The translations under genes were made by a program, and so were the position numbers. A stretch of DNA of 64,000 bases from Methyloversatilis universalis EHg5 (lineage in GTDB: Bacteria > Pseudomonadota > Gammaproteobacteria > Burkholderiales > Rhodocyclaceae): the NCBI RefSeq assembly GCF_000378945.1, contig NZ_KB900539.1, positions 2,809,234 to 2,873,233 of the forward strand, read 5' to 3'. This document shows positions 32,926 to 42,517 of this stretch, one piece after another. The number at the start of each line of letters is the position of its first letter. The first letter of the stretch is position 1. The notes beneath the pieces were generated by a model. It did not search any database. It was not told where the DNA came from and was given only the letters and a program-made list of their open reading frames with translations.

Positions 32926-35130
32926 TCAGTAGCCGCGCCGCGTTTCGACCACGCCGTCGACCTCGCGGACCAGGCCCAGCACCTTGTTGATCTGGCCGAC
33001 GCCGGCGATTTCCACCGTGAAGTTCATGCGTGCCATGCCAGCCTTCGATTGCGTGCTGACCGCGGTCACGTTGATCTTCTCGCGCGACAGCACTTCGGAA
33101 ATGTCGCGCAGCAGGCCCTGGCGGTCGTGCGCTTCGACATGGATGTCGGCGGCGAAGCGCGCGTCCGGGTCGCGGCCAGCCACCTCGCCCCACTGCGCAT
33201 CGATCACCCGCTCCGGGTTGCGCGCCACCATATTGATGTAGTTCGGGCAGTCGCTGCGGTGGATGGCCACGCCGCGGCCGCGGGTGACAAAGCCGGAGAT
33301 CGGGTCCGGCGGCGCCGGCTTGCAGCAGCGGCCGAGCTGGGTGAGCAGCTTGCCCACGCCTTCCACCAGCACGCCGCGCTCGCCGGTGGCACGCGGCGCC
33401 CGCGGCTTGATTTCCGGTTCGTCCGGCGGCGGCTCCTCGCCCTTCAGCGCGACGTGGATGGCACGCGGCCCGACCTCGCCGTGCGCGCAGGCGATGTGCA
33501 TCGCATCCACGCTGTTGTAGCCCAGCTTGTGCGACAGCTCTTCCAGACTGGTCTGGGTGGCGCCCTCGCGCGCCAGTTCGCGGGCGAGCCAGGCACGGCC
33601 CTGCGCCAGCGTCTCGCCTTCCTCGATCTGGGCGAACCAGCGGCGCACCTTCTGGCGGGCGCCGTGGGTGGAGATATAGCCCTGCTGCGGCACCAGCCAG
33701 TCGCGCGACGGCCCGCCCTGCTTGGCGGCGATGATTTCCACCCGCTGGCCGTTGTCCAGCGGCGTGTTCAGCGGCACCAGCTGGCCATTGACCCGGGCGC
33801 CGCGGCAGCGGTGGCCGAGATCGGTGTGCAGCCGGTAGGCGAAATCGACCGGAGTGGAGCCGGCCGGCAGATCGATCACCTTACCCTGGGGCGTGAGCAC
33901 ATAGATGGTGTCGTCCAGCGCAGCGCGCTTGAACTGTTCCACCCACTCCGAGTGATCGGCGATTTCGTCGCGCCAGGACAGCAGCTGGCGCAGCCAGGCG
34001 ATCTTGTCGTCGTAGTCCTTGTCCTGACCGGACCCTTCCTTGTAGCGCCAGTGCGCAGCCACGCCCATTTCGGCGTGGCGGTGCATGTCACGGGTGCGTA
34101 TCTGCACCTCCAGCGAACGGCCGTCCGGCGCGATCACCGCGGTGTGCAGCGACTGGTAGTTGTTGCCCTTGGGCTGGGCGATGTAGTCGTCGAACTCGCG
34201 CGGCAGCGGATGCCAGAGCTGGTGCACCACGCCGAGCGCGCCGTAGCAGTCGCGCACCGACTCGACCAGCACGCGCAGCGCGCGCACGTCGTACACCTCT
34301 GAAAATTCGAGCTTCTTGGCCCGCATCTTGTTCCAGATGCTGTAGATGTGCTTCGGCCGGCCCTGGATGTCGGCCTGGATGCCGGCCGCCTGCAGTTCGG
34401 CCTTGAGCCGCGCCATCGATTCGGCGATGAAGGCTTCGCGCTCGACCCGCTTTTCGTCCAGCTGCTTGGCGATGCGCTTGTAGGTGTCCGGCTCGAGGAA
34501 GCGGAAGGACAGGTCCTCCAGCTCCCACTTCAGCTGCCACACGCCGAGCCGGTTGGCCAGCGGCGCGTAGATGTCGAGCGACTCACGCGCAAGCTGCAGG
34601 CGTTCGTCGTTCGGATGGGCGGTGAGCCAGCGCAGGGTCTGCACCCGGGAAGCCAGCCGCAGCATGACCACGCGCACGTCGGCCACCATGGCGAGCACCA
34701 TCTTGCGCAGCACTTCGGCCTGATTGCCGCCGCTGTCCTGACCCGCGACCTGCTGCGATGCGTGCGCCCGGGTGATCAGGCGCAGATTGTCCAGCCGCTG
34801 CAGGCCGGTCACCAGCTCAGCCACCGCCGGGCCATAGGCGGCGGCGATCTGCTCGCCGGCGTCGTCCTGCACTTCGTGCAGCGGGAACAGCAGCGCCGCC
34901 AGCCGGGTTTCCAGGTCGAGGCGCAGCGACGCGCAGATCAGCGCCTGGCCGAGCACGTGTTCGCCGATCGGTTCGCTGGTGCCAAGCACGCGCTCGGCGT
35001 ACAGCGGCATGACGCGGTCGTGCGCCGCGCGCAGCAGTTCGGCTTCCGCGTCGCCCAGACCGTCGGTCAGCAATTCGAGGGTGGTACGCGCCGCGTCGGC
35101 GCTGGAGAGGGAGTGCACAACTGAAACCAT
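32926..35130 (-). CDS. relA: (p)ppGpp synthetase RelA
   Basis: Stringent-response alarmone synthetase of 734 residues. The N-terminal hydrolase-like domain is degenerate: where SpoT has the HD pair this protein has AALLFPLHEV, as in RelA. The synthetase domain shows GRPKHIYSIWNKM and EFDDYIAQPKGNNYQSLHT; EFDD is the RelA form of the motif. TGS follows (YVLTPQGKVIDLPAGSTPVD), then a helical part, a Cys-rich segment (LGRCCKPAPPDPI) and a C-terminal ACT domain. It therefore makes pppGpp on starved ribosomes and probably does not degrade it; a SpoT should exist elsewhere. Confidence 0.95.
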   Translation of the reverse strand: MVSVVHSLSSADAARTTLELLTDGLGDAEAELLRAAHDRVMPLYAERVLGTSEPIGEHVLGQALICASLRLDLETRLAALLFPLHEVQDDAGEQIAAAYGPAVAELVTGLQRLDNLRLITRAHASQQVAGQDSGGNQAEVLRKMVLAMVADVRVVMLRLASRVQTLRWLTAHPNDERLQLARESLDIYAPLANRLGVWQLKWELEDLSFRFLEPDTYKRIAKQLDEKRVEREAFIAESMARLKAELQAAGIQADIQGRPKHIYSIWNKMRAKKLEFSEVYDVRALRVLVESVRDCYGALGVVHQLWHPLPREFDDYIAQPKGNNYQSLHTAVIAPDGRSLEVQIRTRDMHRHAEMGVAAHWRYKEGSGQDKDYDDKIAWLRQLLSWRDEIADHSEWVEQFKRAALDDTIYVLTPQGKVIDLPAGSTPVDFAYRLHTDLGHRCRGARVNGQLVPLNTPLDNGQRVEIIAAKQGGPSRDWLVPQQGYISTHGARQKVRRWFAQIEEGETLAQGRAWLARELAREGATQTSLEELSHKLGYNSVDAMHIACAHGEVGPRAIHVALKGEEPPPDEPEIKPRAPRATGERGVLVEGVGKLLTQLGRCCKPAPPDPISGFVTRGRGVAIHRSDCPNYINMVARNPERVIDAQWGEVAGRDPDARFAADIHVEAHDRQGLLRDISEVLSREKINVTAVSTQSKAGMARMNFTVEIAGVGQINKVLGLVREVDGVVETRRGY

Positions 35131-35257
35131 GACGCGATTATCCCGTATTCGCCCGGGCCCCGCTTGCGGCGCAGCAACATGACGGCCGGCTGGCGGGCTT
35201 CAACTTGCCATCCGAATCTTGTACCGTCGCAGGCACGCCATCCGACAGGAGCCCTTC

Positions 35258-35449
35258 ATGCGTCTGCTGCTCGCCATCTTCCTGCCCTTCACGGTGTTCT
35301 TCACGATAGGCCGTCCGTTTGTCGGCATCATCTGCCTCATCCTTCAGCTCACACTGATCGGCTGGCTGCCGGCCGCGCTGTGGGCGGTCTATGCGTTGAG
35401 CCAGTACAAGACCGAAAAGAAGATCGAAGAAGCACTCAGCCGCCGCTGA
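35258..35449 (+). CDS. YqaE/Pmp3 family small membrane protein
   Basis: Proteolipid-like protein of 63 residues with two hydrophobic helices: LLLAIFLPFTVFFTIGRPFV and IICLILQLTLIGWLPAALWA, then a charged tail (QYKTEKKIEEALSRR). These are features of the YqaE/Pmp3 family linked to salt or stress tolerance. AGGAG 7 nt before the ATG at 35258 sets the start. Lies 118 bp before fliO. Confidence 0.85.
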   Translation: MRLLLAIFLPFTVFFTIGRPFVGIICLILQLTLIGWLPAALWAVYALSQYKTEKKIEEALSRR

Positions 35450-35567
35450 CACCGACCGCGTTCCGCACGATCCGACCGGCGGCGGCCGACGCTGCGGCCG
35501 GAAATCCGGTCCTTTATCCGGCCTATTCCCGGCCTGATTTCCGCCTCGCGCGCGCTACGCTGGCACC

Positions 35568-35990
35568 ATGAAATCCGTATCACCCCTTTCTGCGTCGATT
35601 CTGCTTGCGCTCGTTGCCCTGCCGCTGCAGGCCGCTGAACCTGCCGCTGCGGCCGCACCGGTCAGCGGCGCGGCCGCGGTGGTGCAGATGCTGGGCGCGC
35701 TCGGCCTGGTGCTGGCAGTGCTGCTCGGTGCAATGTGGCTGCTGCGCCGGCTGTCAGGCAGCAAGCTGGCCGGGCCGGCACCGATCCGCACGGTGGGCGG
35801 CATCGCGGTCGGTTCGCGCGAGCGGGTACTGCTGCTGGAAGTGGGCGAGCACTGGCTGGTGGTGGGCGTGGCGCCCGGATCGGTCACCGGCATCGCCACG
35901 CTGCCGCGCGGCGAGCTGCCGGAAGGCCCGCAGGCCTCGGCGCCGGATTTCGCCAGCGTGCTGGCGCGGCTGAAAGGCGGTCGCCCGTGA
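35568..35990 (+). CDS. fliO: Flagellar biosynthetic protein FliO
   Basis: Assembly helper for the flagellar type III export gate, 140 residues. Signal-like N-terminus, one membrane helix at about 43-62 (MLGALGLVLAVLLGAMWLLR) and a cytoplasmic domain with IRTVGGIAVGSRERVLLLEV and HWLVVGVAPGSV, typical of FliO. The start of fliP overlaps its stop (GTGA), showing a fliOPQR operon. Other flagellar genes would be elsewhere. Confidence 0.9.
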   Translation: MKSVSPLSASILLALVALPLQAAEPAAAAAPVSGAAAVVQMLGALGLVLAVLLGAMWLLRRLSGSKLAGPAPIRTVGGIAVGSRERVLLLEVGEHWLVVGVAPGSVTGIATLPRGELPEGPQASAPDFASVLARLKGGRP

Positions 35991-36742
35991 CGCGCGGTAC
36001 CGCCCTGCGCAGGATGTTGCTGCTCGCACCGCTGATGATGGCCGGCGGCGACGCGCTGGCCCAGGCCATGCCGATGCTGACCAGCACCCCGGCCCCGGGT
36101 GGCGGCACCAACTGGTCGCTGTCCATCCAGACCCTGCTGCTGCTGACCAGCCTGTCCTTCCTGCCGGCGGTGCTGCTGATGATGACCAGCTTCACCCGCA
36201 TCATCATCGTGCTGTCGCTGATGCGGCAGGCGCTGGGCACCCAGAGCAGCCCGCCCAACCAGGTGCTGATCGGGCTGGCGATGTTTCTCACCTTTTTCAT
36301 CATGGCGCCGGTGGGCGAACAGATCTACACCCAGGCCTATGTGCCGCTCAGCGAGAACCGCATGAGCTTCGAACAGGCGCTGGACGTCGGCAGCAAGCCG
36401 CTGAAGGCCTTCATGCTGAAGCAGGTGCGCGAGCCGGACGTGGAGCTTTTCATGCGGCTGTCGAACACGCCGAAGGTGAACAGCCAGGACGAACTGCCGA
36501 TGCGCGTGGTGGTGCCGGCCTATGTCACGTCGGAACTGAAGACCGCTTTCCAGATCGGCTTCATCGTATTCATCCCCTTCATCATCATCGACATGGTGGT
36601 GGCGTCGGTGCTCATGTCCATGGGCATGATGATGATGTCGCCGGTCATCGTGTCGTTGCCGTTCAAGCTCATGCTGTTCGTGCTGGTCGACGGCTGGAAC
36701 CTGCTGCTCGGCACGCTGGTGGCGAGCTTCGGACAGAACTGA
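35987..36742 (+). CDS. fliP: Flagellar export gate protein FliP
   Basis: Core of the flagellar protein export gate, 251 residues. An N-terminal signal peptide is followed by the conserved LTSLSFLPAVLLMMTSFTRI, VLSLMRQALGTQSSPPNQVL, then IPFIIIDMVVASVLMSMGMM and LPFKLMLFVLVDGWNLLLGT. The GTG at 35987 overlaps the fliO stop by 4 bp. Followed by fliQ after 13 bp. Confidence 0.95.
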   Translation: MTRGTALRRMLLLAPLMMAGGDALAQAMPMLTSTPAPGGGTNWSLSIQTLLLLTSLSFLPAVLLMMTSFTRIIIVLSLMRQALGTQSSPPNQVLIGLAMFLTFFIMAPVGEQIYTQAYVPLSENRMSFEQALDVGSKPLKAFMLKQVREPDVELFMRLSNTPKVNSQDELPMRVVVPAYVTSELKTAFQIGFIVFIPFIIIDMVVASVLMSMGMMMMSPVIVSLPFKLMLFVLVDGWNLLLGTLVASFGQN

Positions 36743-36755
36743 AGGAATCCCTGAC

Positions 36756-37025
36756 ATGACACCGACCACTGTCGTCGACATCGGCCGGGACGCGGTCGAA
36801 GTGCTGCTCATCGTGTCCGCCCCGATGCTGGGCGCCGCACTGGTGACCGGCCTCCTCGTGAGCATCTTCCAGGCCGCGACCCAGGTGAACGAAATGACGC
36901 TTTCGTTCATTCCGAAGCTGATCGCGGTATTCGTGGTCATCATCGTCGGCGGCCCGTGGATGATCACGCTGATGACCGAGTACATCCGCCGGCTCTATTC
37001 CTCCATTCCGTCGCTGATCGGATAG
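36756..37025 (+). CDS. fliQ: Flagellar export gate protein FliQ
   Basis: Two-helix export-gate subunit of 89 residues, the usual length. Conserved parts are DAVEVLLIVSAPMLGAALVT and LVSIFQAATQVNEMTLSFIP. It packs around the FliP-FliR core. AAGGA lies just upstream of the ATG. Confidence 0.95.
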   Translation: MTPTTVVDIGRDAVEVLLIVSAPMLGAALVTGLLVSIFQAATQVNEMTLSFIPKLIAVFVVIIVGGPWMITLMTEYIRRLYSSIPSLIG

Positions 37026-37036
37026 GGCTGCCCGGC

Positions 37037-37810
37037 GTGATTTCGCTGAGCGCCGCCCAGCTCGACCTGTGGATGGCCGCCTTCCTGTTCCCGCTGGTAC
37101 GGGTGCTGGGGCTGGTTGCGGCCTCACCGGTCTTTAACAACCGCGCCTTTCCTGCCCGCATCCGGCTCGGTCTGGGTGCGGCCATGACGCTGGCGCTGAT
37201 TCCGGCGCTGCCACCGCCCGGTCTGATCGTCGGTTCCTGGCCCGGCCTGCTGGCACTGGTGCAGCAGATGCTGATCGGCATCGCACTCGGCTTTTCGATG
37301 CGCATCGTGTTCACCGCCATCGATCTGGCAGGCGAACTGATCGGCCTTCAGATGGGCCTGGGCTTCGCCATGTTCTACGACCCGGACAACGCCGCCCAGT
37401 CGCCGGTGATTTCAGAATTCCTCGGCCTGCTCGCGATGCTCATTTTCCTGTCGATCAACGGCCACCTGATGATGCTGGCGGTGCTGGGCAACAGTTTCGA
37501 GTGGTGGCCGATCGGCGCCGACCTGTTTCCGGCCAATGGCTGGGCGGCGATCGCGCGCTGGGGTGGCACCGTGTTCTCCGCGGGCGTCATGCTTGCGCTG
37601 CCGGTGATCGCGGCACTGCTGGTAGTGAACATCGCGCTGGCCGTACTCACCCGCGCCGCGCCGGCACTGAACCTGTTCGCGATCGGCTTTCCGGTCACGC
37701 TGATCGCCGGTTTCGTCATGCTGATGCTGTCACTGCCCTTCATCGCACCGTCGCTGGAGCGCCTGTTCGACTACGGCCTCCGCACCCTCGCACAACTTGC
37801 AATGGGGTGA
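37037..37810 (+). CDS. fliR: Flagellar export gate protein FliR
   Basis: Export-gate membrane protein of 257 residues with about six helices. Typical parts are LFPLVRVLGLVAASPVFNNR, IGIALGFSMRIVFTAIDLAG, MGLGFAMFYDPDNAAQSPVI and the late LNLFAIGFPVTLIAGFVMLM. Starts with GTG at 37037, 11 bp after fliQ. No fusion to FlhB. It is the last gene of the operon; a hairpin-rich repeat region follows. Confidence 0.94.
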   Translation: MISLSAAQLDLWMAAFLFPLVRVLGLVAASPVFNNRAFPARIRLGLGAAMTLALIPALPPPGLIVGSWPGLLALVQQMLIGIALGFSMRIVFTAIDLAGELIGLQMGLGFAMFYDPDNAAQSPVISEFLGLLAMLIFLSINGHLMMLAVLGNSFEWWPIGADLFPANGWAAIARWGGTVFSAGVMLALPVIAALLVVNIALAVLTRAAPALNLFAIGFPVTLIAGFVMLMLSLPFIAPSLERLFDYGLRTLAQLAMG

Positions 37811-37818
37811 GGCGGGGG

Positions 37819-38000
37819 TTTCGCGAAGCACCGCTTCGCGCCCGCTGAACGGGCTGGCTGTGCAAAGCCAGCCCTGGGGTGGCGGATCGGCGCGGGCATC
37901 CTCAGAAGGCAGATTCCTTGCTCGCGGCCCCCTGAACCGGCCGGCTGTGCAAAGCAGGCGTTTCGCGAGTGACAGATCGGCGCGGGCACAGCCAGAAGGT
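37819..38000. repeat. Hairpins and two diverged direct repeats between fliR and rpoS
   Basis: Right after fliR are the stems CGCGAAGC-ACC-GCTTCGCG (37822-37840) and GGGCTGGC-(8)-GCCAGCCC (37851-37874), possible terminators. A unit running from CTGAAC through GGCTGTGCAAAGC and GATCGGCGCGGGCA to CAGAAGG occurs twice, at about 37845-37909 and 37932-37999, offset 87-90 bp and clearly related but diverged. No coding sequence is seen in 37811-38044. Confidence 0.6.
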
Positions 38001-38044
38001 CGATCCGCGCAGACAACCCGCCGTCCGCGCCCTGCCCTCACCCT

Positions 38045-38998
38045 CTAAAGCAGCACATCCCGCGACACCCCCGCCCTGCGCAGTATCTTGCGCAACTGGG
38101 CAAGTGCCTCAAGCTGGATCTGGCGCACCCGTTCGCGGGTCAGGCCCAGCCGTTCAGCCAGTTCTTCCAGTGTGGAAATTTCGCTGCCATTGATGCCGTA
38201 GCGGTATTCGATCACCGTACGCTGCTTCTCGCCGAGCTGCCCTATCCAGGTCTGCACCAGCGAGCCGATCTCCGCGTTCTGGATCTGCACGTCCGGCCCT
38301 TCCTGATCGTCGTCGGCCAGCGATTCGCCGATGGACAGCGACGGATCGATGTCCAGTGGCGCGTCGAGCGAGGCGGTGTGCTCGTTCAGCGAAAGGATGT
38401 GGCGCACGTCCTCGACCGGCTTGTCCAGCACCTGCGCGATGTCCTCGGCGCAGCAGTCGCCGCCGCTTTTCGACTCCAGATTGCGCATCGTGCGCAGCAC
38501 CTGGTTCAGTTCCTTCACCACGTGCACCGGCAGCCGTATCGTGCGCGACTGGTTCATGATGGCGCGCTCGATGTTCTGGCGTATCCACCAGGTGGCGTAG
38601 GTCGAGAAGCGGAAGCCGCGCTCCGGATCGAATTTCTCGAGCGCGTGGATCAGGCCGAGATTGCCCTCCTCGACCAGATCGAGCAGCGGCATGCCGCGGT
38701 TCAGGTAATGCTTGGCGATGTTTACGACCAGGCGCAGGTTGCGCTCGATCATGGTCTGACGCGCTTCGAAGTCACCCAGACGTACGCGCCGTGACAGCGC
38801 CAATTCCTCGTCCGGCGTCAGCAACGGATTGGCGCCGATCTCGTTCAGATAGAGCTGGGTCGCATCGCCGAGAAATTCGGCTTCCGCAGGTTCGACCGTT
38901 TCGGCCGTCGCGTCCGGCGTGTCGATGTCGCTGATGGCCGCGTCGTCCTCGATCGGTTCGACGGGTTCGGCATCCTCTGGCAGCGACAGGTCGGACAT
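38045..38998 (-). CDS. rpoS: RNA polymerase sigma factor RpoS (sigma-38)
   Basis: Stationary-phase and general stress sigma factor, 317 residues. An acidic N-terminus is followed by region 1.2 ([20 protein letters not shown]), region 2 ([20 protein letters not shown], then [20 protein letters not shown]), region 3 and region 4 ([20 protein letters not shown] with [14 protein letters not shown]). It follows nlpD by 5 bp in the classical surE-pcm-nlpD-rpoS order. As in relatives its own promoter may lie inside nlpD, but I did not locate one. Confidence 0.96.
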   Translation of the reverse strand: MSDLSLPEDAEPVEPIEDDAAISDIDTPDATAETVEPAEAEFLGDATQLYLNEIGANPLLTPDEELALSRRVRLGDFEARQTMIERNLRLVVNIAKHYLNRGMPLLDLVEEGNLGLIHALEKFDPERGFRFSTYATWWIRQNIERAIMNQSRTIRLPVHVVKELNQVLRTMRNLESKSGGDCCAEDIAQVLDKPVEDVRHILSLNEHTASLDAPLDIDPSLSIGESLADDDQEGPDVQIQNAEIGSLVQTWIGQLGEKQRTVIEYRYGINGSEISTLEELAERLGLTRERVRQIQLEALAQLRKILRRAGVSRDVLL

Positions 38999-39003
38999 GG
39001 CGT

Positions 39004-40002
39004 CTATCTCGGCGGCAGGTACTTCAGCGGATCAACGGGTTTGCCCTGGCGTCGTATCTCGAAATGCAGCCTGGGCTTTCCGGCCTCGGTGTCGGTATCA
39101 CCGAGTTCGGCTATCTTTTGTCCGCGCTTCACGCTGTCGCGTTCCTGAACCAGGATTTTGCTGTTGTGCGCGTAGGCGGACAGATACGTGTTGTCATGCT
39201 TGATGATGACCAGTTTGCCATAGCCGCGCATCGCTTCACCGGCATATACGACACGGCCGCCTGCGGCCGCCAGCACCGGGTCTCCGGTCTTGCCGCCGAC
39301 ATCGACGCCCTTGTTCGATCCTTCGCCGAAGCGGCCGATGATGCGGCCCTGTGCCGGCCAGCTCCAGTCCAGCCCCTCTTCGGAGCGGGTCGCGTCCGGC
39401 GCGCCGGCGGCAGGCACGGTCGGTGCGGGTGCTGCCGTGGCGGCCGGAGCCGGCGCGGGGGGCGTGGGCGTAGCCGGAGCCGCCACCACCGGTGCGCCCT
39501 TCAGCCGCGCGAGCGCAGCTTCCGAATAGGCTTCGACGCCACCGCGCGGCTCACGCTTCAGCTGGGCGCTGTTCGCTGCATCCGGCGGCGCAGCCTGGGC
39601 CGGCTGCTGCGCTGGCGCAGCCGGGGCGTCCAGCGGTCTTGACTCAACCGCGCCTGCACCGAGGACCGGGCGGGTTTCCACCGTGCCTTCCGGCGGCGAA
39701 ACGCGCAGTTCCTGGCCGATGCGGATCAGGTTGGGATTGTCGAGCTTGTTCCAGGCCACCAGATCGCGCCAGTCCTGACCGTATTCCAGCGCAATGCCGT
39801 ACAGCGTTTCGCCCTTGGACACGATGTGAAAGCCGCTGCGCGCCGCCGGTGCGGCGGGCGTGCCGGTAACAGCGGGCGGCGTGGCAGCGGAAGACGGCGG
39901 CGTACCCGCGGTCGTGCGGTCCTCGACCGGAGCCGGTCGCGTGCCGGCGCAGGCGGCCAGCAGCAGGCTCACGACGGACAGCGCACACAGCGTTCTTTTC
40001 AT
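39004..40002 (-). CDS. nlpD: LysM/M23 domain lipoprotein NlpD (amidase activator)
   Basis: Envelope lipoprotein of 332 residues that activates a cell-wall amidase at division. Lipobox LLAAC with Cys18; LysM peptidoglycan-binding domain at about 58-101 ([20 protein letters not shown]); a long Ala/Pro linker; and a C-terminal M23 (LytM) domain ([40 protein letters not shown]). The zinc-binding residues of active M23 enzymes are absent, as is normal for NlpD. Overlaps pcm by 4 bp. Confidence 0.93.
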   Translation of the reverse strand: MKRTLCALSVVSLLLAACAGTRPAPVEDRTTAGTPPSSAATPPAVTGTPAAPAARSGFHIVSKGETLYGIALEYGQDWRDLVAWNKLDNPNLIRIGQELRVSPPEGTVETRPVLGAGAVESRPLDAPAAPAQQPAQAAPPDAANSAQLKREPRGGVEAYSEAALARLKGAPVVAAPATPTPPAPAPAATAAPAPTVPAAGAPDATRSEEGLDWSWPAQGRIIGRFGEGSNKGVDVGGKTGDPVLAAAGGRVVYAGEAMRGYGKLVIIKHDNTYLSAYAHNSKILVQERDSVKRGQKIAELGDTDTEAGKPRLHFEIRRQGKPVDPLKYLPPR

Positions 40003-40655
40003 TCAACCCCCGGCAGGAGCGGTACGAAGCGCACCGCATCCAGTTTTGATTCGACAAAGCGGTGCTGCGGCTGATGTTCGATCATGCGCAAGGTCTGGTC
40101 TCCGGCACCCACCGGAAGGATCAGACGGCCACCCTCGGCCAGTTGTTCCAGCAAGGGCATAGGCACCGTATTAGCCGCCGCAGCGACGATGATTGTATCG
40201 AAGGGCGCTTCGGCAGCCAGACCCACCGTGCCATCGGCATGTTTCAGCCGCACGTTCGGCAGGCGCAACGGCCGCAGATTGCGCTTGGCCAGTTCAAGCA
40301 GCGGCGCGATGCGCTCGACCGCGTACACGTCTTTCGCCAGCTTGGACAGCACGGCGGCCTGATAGCCGCAGCCGGCGCCCACCTCCAGCGTCTTCCCCAA
40401 CTGACGCCCGCCAGCACGCAGAAGTTCGATCATCCGCGCAACGATGAAGGGCTGGGAGATGGTCTGCTGGTAGCCGAGCGGCAGCGCAGTATCTTCATAG
40501 GCCCTGCTGCGCAATGCCTCTTCGACGAACTGATGGCGCGGAATGGCCTGCATGGCTGCCAGTACGCCCTCGTCGCGGATGCCCGACGCTCGCAGGCGAT
40601 CCACCATGCGCGCACGGGCGCGGGTCAGCGCGAGGCTCGCGTCCGCCGAAATCAT
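39999..40655 (-). CDS. pcm: Protein-L-isoaspartate O-methyltransferase
   Basis: Repairs aged proteins by SAM-dependent methylation of isoaspartyl residues; 218 residues, cytoplasmic. Signature parts are [40 protein letters not shown] and the SAM-binding [19 protein letters not shown]. It overlaps surE upstream and nlpD downstream by 4 bp each, so the operon is tightly coupled. Confidence 0.95.
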   Translation of the reverse strand: MISADASLALTRARARMVDRLRASGIRDEGVLAAMQAIPRHQFVEEALRSRAYEDTALPLGYQQTISQPFIVARMIELLRAGGRQLGKTLEVGAGCGYQAAVLSKLAKDVYAVERIAPLLELAKRNLRPLRLPNVRLKHADGTVGLAAEAPFDTIIVAAAANTVPMPLLEQLAEGGRLILPVGAGDQTLRMIEHQPQHRFVESKLDAVRFVPLLPGVE

Positions 40656-41395
40656 GCGCCCAGCCAGTCCCGGATCTGCCCCATCTGGGCCACATGGGTC
40701 AGATCGATCTGCAGCGGCGTAATCGACACATAACCGTTTGCGGTGGCGTTGAAATCGGTGCCCTCACCCGCGTCCTGCGCGGCACCGGCGGCGCCTACCC
40801 AGTACACCGTTTCGTTGCGCGGGTTGATCGTGCGCACCACCGGCTCGGCCTTGTGACGGCGGCCAAGGCGAGTGATCTGCGTACCCTTCAGTTCTTCGGT
40901 AGACAGGTCAGGCACGTTCACGTTGAGCAGCACCGGCGCCGCGAAGGGACGCTCGGTCAGCCGCTTCACCAGATCGCGTGCGATGCGCGCCGCGGTGTCG
41001 TAATGCGCACTGCCCTTGCGGGTCATCGACATCGCGATGGCCGGAACGCCGAGCAGATAGCCTTCGGTCGCAGCCGCCACCGTGCCGGAATAGATGGTGT
41101 CGTCGCCCATGTTGGCGCCGTCGTTGATGCCGGACACCACGATGTCCGGCAGGTGATCGAGCATGCCGGTCACGGCCAGATGCACGCAGTCGGACGGCGT
41201 GCCATTCACGTAGTAGAAACCGTTGCGCGCACGGCGCAGGATGAGCGGACGGTCCAGCGTAAGCGAATTGCTGGCGCCGCTGCGGTCGGCTTCAGGCGCG
41301 ACCACGGTGACTTCGCCCACTTCGCCGAGCGCGCGTGCGAGCGCTTCGAGGCCGGGAGCGAAATAGCCGTCGTCATTGGACAACAGGATGCGCAT
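40652..41395 (-). CDS. surE: 5'/3'-nucleotidase SurE
   Basis: Stationary-phase survival nucleotidase, 247 residues, acting on nucleoside monophosphates with a divalent metal. The N-terminal metal site [20 protein letters not shown] (D8, D9), Ser39 in [10 protein letters not shown] and the Asn-containing [20 protein letters not shown] are conserved. First gene of surE-pcm-nlpD-rpoS. The stretch to tRNA-Pro (41396-41636) holds no gene. Confidence 0.95.
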   Translation of the reverse strand: MRILLSNDDGYFAPGLEALARALGEVGEVTVVAPEADRSGASNSLTLDRPLILRRARNGFYYVNGTPSDCVHLAVTGMLDHLPDIVVSGINDGANMGDDTIYSGTVAAATEGYLLGVPAIAMSMTRKGSAHYDTAARIARDLVKRLTERPFAAPVLLNVNVPDLSTEELKGTQITRLGRRHKAEPVVRTINPRNETVYWVGAAGAAQDAGEGTDFNATANGYVSITPLQIDLTHVAQMGQIRDWLGA

Positions 41396-41636
41396 GGAAA
41401 GGTGCGATGAAGTGTGCGACCGGTCATCGCTGACCGGACAGAAACCCCGGCGAGGGGCCGGAAGATGACCGTTCCGGCATCTGCTGCGACGCCGTCACGA
41501 CCGGCGCCCGAGGCGCCTGAACAGCGCTGGAATATAGCACAGGCGCGCCTTGCAGCCGGCTTGCAGCACGCCGTCGGCGTGCAGGATGCAGGCCGCACGG
41601 GATCACGCAGAAGTCGCGCAAAAGTCGCGCGGAAAA

Positions 41637-41663
41637 GAAAAAGGCCACTTCGAAAAGTGGCCT
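41637..41663 (-). terminator. Rho-independent terminator of tRNA-Pro
   Basis: On the minus strand AGGCCACTT-TTCG-AAGTGGCCT is followed by TTTTCTTTTCC, 17 bp after the tRNA 3' end. Confidence 0.85.
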
Positions 41664-41679
41664 AAGTGCTTGATTTAAT

Positions 41680-41757
<78 letters not shown>

Positions 41758-41768
41758 CTCAGCCAACA

Positions 41769-41774
41769 AGTATA
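41769..41774 (-). promoter_or_regulatory. Promoter -10 of tRNA-Pro
   Basis: Extended -10 TGT-TATACT on the minus strand, 13 bp before the tRNA. The -35 region contains the repeat AGCGCT-GA-AGCGCT (41777-41790) rather than a good hexamer. Confidence 0.55.
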
Positions 41775-41823
41775 ACAGCGCTGAAGCGCTTGAGCTCATC
41801 TCGGCATGAAAAATGCAGATGCG

Positions 41824-42192
41824 TCAGCCCAGCAGATCGAGCAGCTCCTGCAGTTCGCTGCGCAGCGCCGCAACATCGATGGCCGGCTCAGGCGACTGTT
41901 CCGGCGCACCGGAACGGGGGTCGTTATCGTCCAGCCGGTTGCGCGCACCGCTGATGGTGAAACCTTCTTCGTACAGCAGCTGGCGGATGCGCCGCACCAG
42001 CAGCACTTCGTGGTGCTGGTAGTAGCGCCGGTTGCCACGCCGCTTCACCGGCTTGAGCTGGGTGAATTCCTGCTCCCAGTAGCGCAGCACGTGCGGCTTC
42101 ACGCCGCACAGCTCGCTCACTTCGCCGATCGTGAAATAGCGCTTGGCAGGAATCGCAGGCAGCGCCTGCGGTTCCTTATTCGTCGTTTCCAT
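41824..42192 (-). CDS. MerR family transcriptional regulator
   Basis: Small MerR-type regulator of 122 residues. The helix-turn-helix and wing are at about 18-70 ([20 protein letters not shown], then [20 protein letters not shown]). The dimerisation helix is short and the C-terminus lacks metal-binding Cys, so it is an MlrA-like variant. It overlaps ihfA by 17 bp, a gene pairing common in beta- and gammaproteobacteria. Target unknown. Confidence 0.9.
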   Translation of the reverse strand: METTNKEPQALPAIPAKRYFTIGEVSELCGVKPHVLRYWEQEFTQLKPVKRRGNRRYYQHHEVLLVRRIRQLLYEEGFTISGARNRLDDNDPRSGAPEQSPEPAIDVAALRSELQELLDLLG

Positions 42193-42484
42193 CGTAGGCG
42201 ATGCCCTCGACTGCCGACTTCAGTTTCTGACTGGCATGGAAAGTAACGACACGCCGAGCGGTGATCGGGATTTCCTCGCCGGTCTTGGGGTTGCGCCCCG
42301 GGCGCTGCGGCTTGTCACGCAGCTGGAAATTGCCGAATCCCGACAGCTTCACGCCGTCGCCGCTTTCGAGCGCATCGCGGATTTCATCAAAGAACGCTTC
42401 GACCATATCTTTGGCTTCGCGCTTGTTCAGTCCTACCTGTTCGAACAGCATCTCCGCCAGTTCGGCCTTGGTCAGTGTGGTCAT
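42176..42484 (-). CDS. ihfA: Integration host factor subunit alpha
   Basis: DNA-bending protein of 102 residues that pairs with IhfB (also in this window at 57082-57387). Typical parts are [40 protein letters not shown] and the DNA-intercalating arm [18 protein letters not shown]. Sits behind pheT as in most proteobacteria. IHF is also the usual helper of sigma-54 promoters such as the two found here. Confidence 0.96.
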   Translation of the reverse strand: MTTLTKAELAEMLFEQVGLNKREAKDMVEAFFDEIRDALESGDGVKLSGFGNFQLRDKPQRPGRNPKTGEEIPITARRVVTFHASQKLKSAVEGIAYDGNDE

Positions 42485-42517
42485 GCGGCTTCCTCTTGCT
42501 CCCTTCGCCCCGCCGCC

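Noticed and set aside
32926-35130. Loss of the HD hydrolase site in the (p)ppGpp enzyme as a novelty
   Set aside because: The FPL-type degeneration and the EFDD motif are normal for RelA, so it is not a broken SpoT.
36001-36742. Internal ATG starts for fliP
   Set aside because: The GTG at 35987 overlaps the fliO stop (GTGA) and gives the normal signal peptide, so later ATGs are less likely.
37811-38044. CRISPR-like array
   Set aside because: Only two diverged copies of different internal spacing, no regular short repeats and no cas genes nearby.
39004-40002. NlpD lacking M23 metal ligands as a defect
   Set aside because: Degenerate LytM domains are the rule in NlpD, which activates an amidase instead of cutting peptidoglycan itself.
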